This document shows, one piece after another, positions 6,645-9,583 of a stretch of 9,583 nt of DNA. The notes beneath the pieces are model-generated. The model saw only the letters and a program-made list of their open reading frames with translations. It was not told where the DNA came from and made no database searches. How positions within the stretch are numbered: position 1 is the stretch's first letter; every line of letters begins with the position of its first letter. Source of the DNA: a bacterium UBP17_UBA6191 (GTDB taxonomy: Bacteria > Muiribacteriota > UBA6191); NCBI GenBank assembly GCA_002422125.1, contig DITF01000051.1, positions 1 to 9,583 of the forward strand, given 5' to 3'. The translations under genes were made by a program, and so were the position numbers.

Positions 6645-7757
6645 AATTTCTTTAGCAGCTTCCTCAAGATTATCTGTATTGATCGCCATGGTGGCCTTGG
6701 CATAAATGCAGGAATATCTTTGATCGTAATAGTCCACTAACAAAGATTCAAGAAGCTCAAAAATTCGGCCACTTTGGTATAGCTGATTCCATGATTGCAT
6801 TTGTGCTTTACTCACATACCTTTGCAAGGATTGCAGGCATTTCCCCAATAGTTCCAATCCCTTATGGTTTTCACCGACATAATCCTCGTAGATGCGTTTT
6901 ACACGAACTTCTAGGGAACAGGTTAGCTCAATTGTAGGCGACTGCTTCATTTTGGCATATAAACTGGGAGGCAGGGTAAGGTTGCCAATTCTAAGACTTT
7001 CACTTTCCGTAATGAGACCTAGGGCCGAAATAGGCATTGGATTTAAATATGTATGGTAATACAGGGAATCTTCAAAGCTTTTTTGACTGATGTGTCTGTA
7101 ACTTCCCTTGATCAGGTAGGGGATTCTCCCAAAAGACGAGGCCGTATTTTGGGCAAAGTCTTCAAGATGCAGACAAGCCGTTTTGTCTTTCAAAAGATCA
7201 AGCACTCGACTTTTTCCAACACCAGTCATGCCACTAAGGATTAGGAGTGGGGGAAATTCCTGGTTGTAAAGGGCCTCATGAACAACCTGACGATAGGCCT
7301 TGTGCCCGCCTACCAATCTTTTGACGGGGATGTTTTGTTCATTCAGATTGTGGGCACAAAATGCTGACCTTCCCCCTCCCCGCCAGCAGTGGATAATGGT
7401 TTCTTTTTGGGATTGGGATACAAAATCCAAGAGACTTTGCATTTTGGGTTGCGCAAATTTTAAGGCTAGGGCAACGGCAGCCTTTTGCGAATGCTGTTTG
7501 TAAAGAATTCCGACTTCTCGCCTTTCGAGATTGTTAAGAATGGGAAAAGATTCGGCTCCAGGTAAATGGGATTCCTCAAATTCGCCCTCAGAGCGAACAT
7601 CAATGATTCTTAGATGTTTGGTTCCCTGAGCCAGATGGGTTAATAGATCCTGAATTTCGATGGTTGGTCCAGTTTTTGGAGCCACTTCAAAGAGTTCAGG
7701 TATCAGAGTGTAATCAACATTCTGGGCCGTGGCCAAAATTTCGGATTCCGTACGCAT
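6618..7757 (-). CDS. mnmH: tRNA 2-selenouridine synthase MnmH (SelU/YbbB)
   Basis: A cytoplasmic enzyme that converts 2-thiouridine at wobble position 34 of certain tRNAs to 2-selenouridine, with selenophosphate as donor and a geranylated intermediate. Its 379 aa hold an N-terminal rhodanese-like domain (about 34-165) with IIDVRSEGEFEESHLPGA at 51-68 and the active Cys124 in HCWRGGGRS, matching the CARGGQRS of E. coli. A P-loop domain follows with GMTGVGKS at 176-183. Also visible are HLEDFAQNTASSFG at 197-210, ITESESLRIG at 249-258 and the C-terminal VDYYDQRY at 341-348. About 30 residues precede the point where the E. coli protein begins. The ATG at 7757 has no clear Shine-Dalgarno, and a GTG at codon 25 (7683-7685) is a weaker alternative start. 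It converges on mraY and diverges from the lyase gene. Its presence predicts a selD homologue in the genome. Confidence 0.93.
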   Translation of the reverse strand: MRTESEILATAQNVDYTLIPELFEVAPKTGPTIEIQDLLTHLAQGTKHLRIIDVRSEGEFEESHLPGAESFPILNNLERREVGILYKQHSQKAAVALALKFAQPKMQSLLDFVSQSQKETIIHCWRGGGRSAFCAHNLNEQNIPVKRLVGGHKAYRQVVHEALYNQEFPPLLILSGMTGVGKSRVLDLLKDKTACLHLEDFAQNTASSFGRIPYLIKGSYRHISQKSFEDSLYYHTYLNPMPISALGLITESESLRIGNLTLPPSLYAKMKQSPTIELTCSLEVRVKRIYEDYVGENHKGLELLGKCLQSLQRYVSKAQMQSWNQLYQSGRIFELLESLLVDYYDQRYSCIYAKATMAINTDNLEEAAKEILEKSTINS

Positions 7758-7767
7758 GTCTCATACA

Positions 7768-7796
7768 ATCATAGAAAACGAGTAAATACAATTCAA
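7768..7796 (-). promoter_or_regulatory. Predicted sigma70 promoter of mnmH
   Basis: On the minus strand, TTGAAT (7791-7796) and TATGAT (7768-7773) are separated by exactly 17 bases, matching 5/6 bases of each consensus box. The expected first transcribed base is the A at about 7761. That leaves only a four-base leader, AGAC, before the ATG at 7757, so the mRNA would be almost leaderless. This is a pattern match only. Confidence 0.55.
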
Positions 7797-7799
7797 TCG

Positions 7800-7837
7800 A
7801 GGCATTGACAAACCCGGCCCGATTTTTGAGAATGCCT
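7800..7837. repeat. 7-bp inverted repeat bracketing the tnaA promoter
   Basis: AGGCATT at 7800-7806 and AATGCCT at 7831-7837 form a perfect inverted repeat with a 24-base gap. The arm centres are 31 bp apart, close to three helical turns. The left arm touches the -35 box and the right arm overlaps the -10 box and the start-site region, as expected for an operator. A 7-bp match in a gap of this size can also occur by chance. Confidence 0.3.
7805..7833 (+). promoter_or_regulatory. Predicted sigma70 promoter of the tryptophanase-like gene
   Basis: A perfect TTGACA (7805-7810) is followed after 17 bases by GAGAAT (7828-7833), which matches 4/6 of the -10 consensus. The weak -10 box would suit an activated or induced promoter. 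Transcription would begin near 7840, just ahead of the ribosome binding site. It lies back to back with the mnmH promoter, with the two -35 boxes 8 bp apart. Confidence 0.45.
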
Positions 7838-7841
7838 AATC

Positions 7842-7848
7842 GGAGGAG
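7842..7848 (+). promoter_or_regulatory. Strong ribosome binding site for the lyase
   Basis: GGAGGAG ends 2 bases before the ATG at 7851, and its GGAG core at 7842-7845 leaves 5 bases. It is the best Shine-Dalgarno match in the window and fixes the start of the lyase gene. Confidence 0.75.
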
Positions 7849-7850
7849 AC

Positions 7851-9206
7851 ATGAAAACTATTATTGAGCCATTCAGAATCAAAAGTGTGGAACCTTTAAC
7901 CATGACTACGGAGGCTGAACGAAAAGAGCTTTTAAAAAGGGCTAGTCATAATTTGTTTCTGTTGCCCTCCAAAGATGTCATGATTGATTTACTGACAGAT
8001 AGTGGTACGGGGGCTATGAGTTCAGAGCAATGGGCGGCCATGATGCGGGGCGATGAATCCTATGCTGGCTCGCCTAGCTGGTTTCGATTTTTGGCTGTCA
8101 TGAATGATCTATTGGGATATTCCCATATCTTGCCCACCCATCAAGGTAGAGCTTCAGAGCGCATTTTGTTTTCTTGCATGCTAAAGGCTGGGGACTTGGT
8201 TCCATCCAACACGCATTTTGATACCACCAGGGCAAATATTGAAGCTAGTGGGGCCGAAGCGGTGGATTTAGTCATAAAAGAAGGCACGGATCCCATGTGC
8301 ATTCACCCCTTCAAGGGCAATATGGATCTAAAAAGGCTTAGATCCTGTATTACTGATGCGAGGCAATCAGGTCGCCGGGTTCCCATGATTATGGTAACAG
8401 TGACAAATAATTCTGGAGGCGGTCAGCCTGTTTCTATGGAAAACATTTTGGGGATTCACAAAATTTCGCGAGAGTTTGGGATTCCCTTTTTTATTGATGC
8501 CTGTCGTTTTGCAGAAAATGCCTGGTTTATCAAAGAGCGAGAAGCAGGCTACCAAGAAAAATCTCCCAAGGAGATTGCCAAAGAGATGTTTTCTTTAGCC
8601 GATGGCTGCACAATTTCGGCCAAAAAGGACGGAATGGTGAATATTGGTGGAGTTTTGGCCATGAACGATGATGTTTTGGCTCAAGAGGTGCAAAACAGCC
8701 TGATTCTAACCGAAGGATTTTTAACTTATGGAGGTTTAGCGGGGCGGGACCTTGATGCTATGGCCGTAGGATTTGAAGAGGTCCTGCAAGAAGACTACCT
8801 TCGTTATCGAATCGCTTCCACAGCCTTTGTGGCCAATCACCTGCACCAAAAAGGGATTCCTGTCATGATGCCTCCCGGTGGTCATGCTGTGTATCTGGAT
8901 GCCAGAAAATTTTTGCCGCATATTCCTTTGGAAGAATATCCAGGACAGGCTCTGGCCTGTGCCATTTATGTGAAGGGTGGAATTCGCACCTGTGAAATAG
9001 GCACGGTTATGTTTGGAGCTGCGGCTAAAATGGATCTGGTACGCTTAGCCATCCCTAGGCGAACCTATACCCAGTCCCAGATGGAATATGTCATTGAAGC
9101 CATTGAGGAAGTGTTTCATGAAAGACATTCCATCAGAGGGGTCCGTATAGAATGGCAGCCCAAGGCTTTAAGACATTTTACGGCAAAATTTGCACCTGTC
9201 GCTTAA
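7851..9206 (+). CDS. tnaA: Tryptophanase / tyrosine phenol-lyase family, probably tryptophanase
   Basis: A 451-aa PLP-dependent beta-eliminating lyase. Tryptophanase splits tryptophan into indole, pyruvate and ammonia; tyrosine phenol-lyase (TPL) does the same for tyrosine, giving phenol. Fold and cofactor residues are intact: EPFRIKSVEP at 6-15, IDLLTDSGTGAM at 45-56, Glu69 and Tyr71 in GDESYAGS, THQGR at 96-100, Asp216 in FIDACRF, and the PLP lysine Lys259 in SAKKD. Positions that separate the two activities read as tryptophanase. Asp124 (FDTT) stands where TPL has Thr, Ile383 (CEIG) where TPL has Arg381, and His442 (LRHFTAK) where TPL has Phe448. Overall length and the gap-free stretch near 110-122 are closer to TPL (456 aa), and Cys381 replaces the Val or Met of the two reference enzymes. 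No TnaC-like leader peptide with Trp precedes it. A HEAT-repeat gene abuts its stop. Family membership is near certain; the substrate is inferred. Confidence 0.92.
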   Translation: MKTIIEPFRIKSVEPLTMTTEAERKELLKRASHNLFLLPSKDVMIDLLTDSGTGAMSSEQWAAMMRGDESYAGSPSWFRFLAVMNDLLGYSHILPTHQGRASERILFSCMLKAGDLVPSNTHFDTTRANIEASGAEAVDLVIKEGTDPMCIHPFKGNMDLKRLRSCITDARQSGRRVPMIMVTVTNNSGGGQPVSMENILGIHKISREFGIPFFIDACRFAENAWFIKEREAGYQEKSPKEIAKEMFSLADGCTISAKKDGMVNIGGVLAMNDDVLAQEVQNSLILTEGFLTYGGLAGRDLDAMAVGFEEVLQEDYLRYRIASTAFVANHLHQKGIPVMMPPGGHAVYLDARKFLPHIPLEEYPGQALACAIYVKGGIRTCEIGTVMFGAAAKMDLVRLAIPRRTYTQSQMEYVIEAIEEVFHERHSIRGVRIEWQPKALRHFTAKFAPVA

Positions 9207-9583
9207 ATGCTTGATGCCAAAATTGTCAGAGAGTGTTTTTTAGCCCATGGGGATCATGCACAGCGGGAGCTGATTGCGAGTTTTTTGGAAGAACCTGGGC
9301 TACTGGAAATCTGTGAGGTTTTGTGTGCCCCTGATGAGCCGGTGTCAGTAAGACGATGGGTCCATGAGGCATTGGCTCAGATTCCAGGCCGTCGCGCGGC
9401 AGAGTTGACTCGACAGGGCTTGGGCTCAACCCATATGACAATTCGATTGCATACCATGATTGGGATTGCCCGTGCGAGGGTTCAGGCTAGGATGGACTGG
9501 CTGTTCCCATTACTATCTGACGAGTCTGGTGGCATTCGTTTGAATGCTTTAGAGATACTAATCTACCATCGTCCCCGCAAGCT
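9207..9583 (+). CDS. HEAT-repeat protein, N-terminal part (runs off the window)
   Basis: An open frame of 125 codons begins with the ATG that directly abuts the tnaA stop (TAAATG) and continues past the window edge. After an N-terminal helix-rich stretch, three blocks repeat with a period of exactly 31 residues: SVRRWVHEAL around Arg49, TIRLHTMIGI around Arg80 and GIRLNALEIL around Arg111. This (V/I)R-x4-A/G-L/I pattern is that of HEAT or PBS-lyase-type HEAT repeats, which form alpha-solenoid scaffolds for protein binding. No enzymatic motif or signal peptide is seen in the visible part. There is no good ribosome binding site, so translation is probably coupled to tnaA. The function cannot be told, and a link to tryptophan breakdown is only suggested by adjacency. 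Confidence 0.66.
   Translation, partial: MLDAKIVRECFLAHGDHAQRELIASFLEEPGLLEICEVLCAPDEPVSVRRWVHEALAQIPGRRAAELTRQGLGSTHMTIRLHTMIGIARARVQARMDWLFPLLSDESGGIRLNALEILIYHRPRK

Noticed and set aside
6639..6646. Palindrome TTCTAGAA at the mraY-mnmH junction as a bidirectional terminator
   Set aside because: Only 8 bp with no loop and little GC; too weak for an intrinsic terminator.
7832..7867. Short ORF MPNRRRHENYY overlapping the lyase start, considered as a TnaC-like leader peptide
   Set aside because: It has no Trp, no separate ribosome binding site, and overlaps the lyase ATG instead of ending upstream of it.
9226..9441. 71-codon minus-strand ORF at the right end
   Set aside because: It is the shadow of the forward HEAT-repeat frame, which has a clear 31-residue periodic pattern.

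Overview
The window is from a Gram-negative-type bacterium with a diderm-style, meso-diaminopimelate peptidoglycan pathway and moderate base composition (mid-40s % GC by eye). All five left-hand genes belong to a division and cell wall (dcw) cluster. From memory, the wording of FtsI and MraY resembles Verrucomicrobia/PVC or deltaproteobacterial-type sequences, but I could not run a search. The lineage is therefore tentative.

Left part (1-6644, + strand): the last 24 codons of an unidentified upstream gene run by a 4-base ATGA overlap into rsmH (16S rRNA m4C1402 methyltransferase). Next come ftsI (septal transpeptidase, PBP3 class), murE (meso-DAP-adding ligase), murF (D-Ala-D-Ala-adding ligase) and mraY (lipid I synthase). 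All junctions overlap by 4-19 bases except ftsI-murE, so this reads as one translationally coupled operon. It carries UDP-MurNAc-dipeptide through to lipid I and supplies the septal transpeptidase. No ftsL lies between rsmH and ftsI. The murE N-terminus has no convincing start codon. The cluster stops at mraY instead of continuing into murD, ftsW, murG and murC.

Middle (6618-7757, - strand): mnmH (selU, ybbB), the tRNA 2-selenouridine synthase, converges on mraY with a 27-base overlap of coding ends. It implies that the cell makes selenophosphate (SelD elsewhere).

The 93-base gap at 7758-7850 holds a strong-looking sigma70 promoter for mnmH that would give a nearly leaderless mRNA. It also holds a divergent TTGACA promoter, a very good ribosome binding site for the next gene, and a 7-bp inverted repeat that brackets the rightward promoter.

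Right part (7851-9583, + strand): a PLP-dependent beta-eliminating lyase follows, whose substrate-site residues favour tryptophanase over tyrosine phenol-lyase. A HEAT-repeat protein abuts it (TAAATG) and runs off the window edge. I see no RNA genes, CRISPR arrays, insertion sequences or phage genes, and no clearly new biological system. The points most worth a second look are the murE 5' end, the broken dcw order, the mnmH/tnaA divergent control region and the lyase active site.
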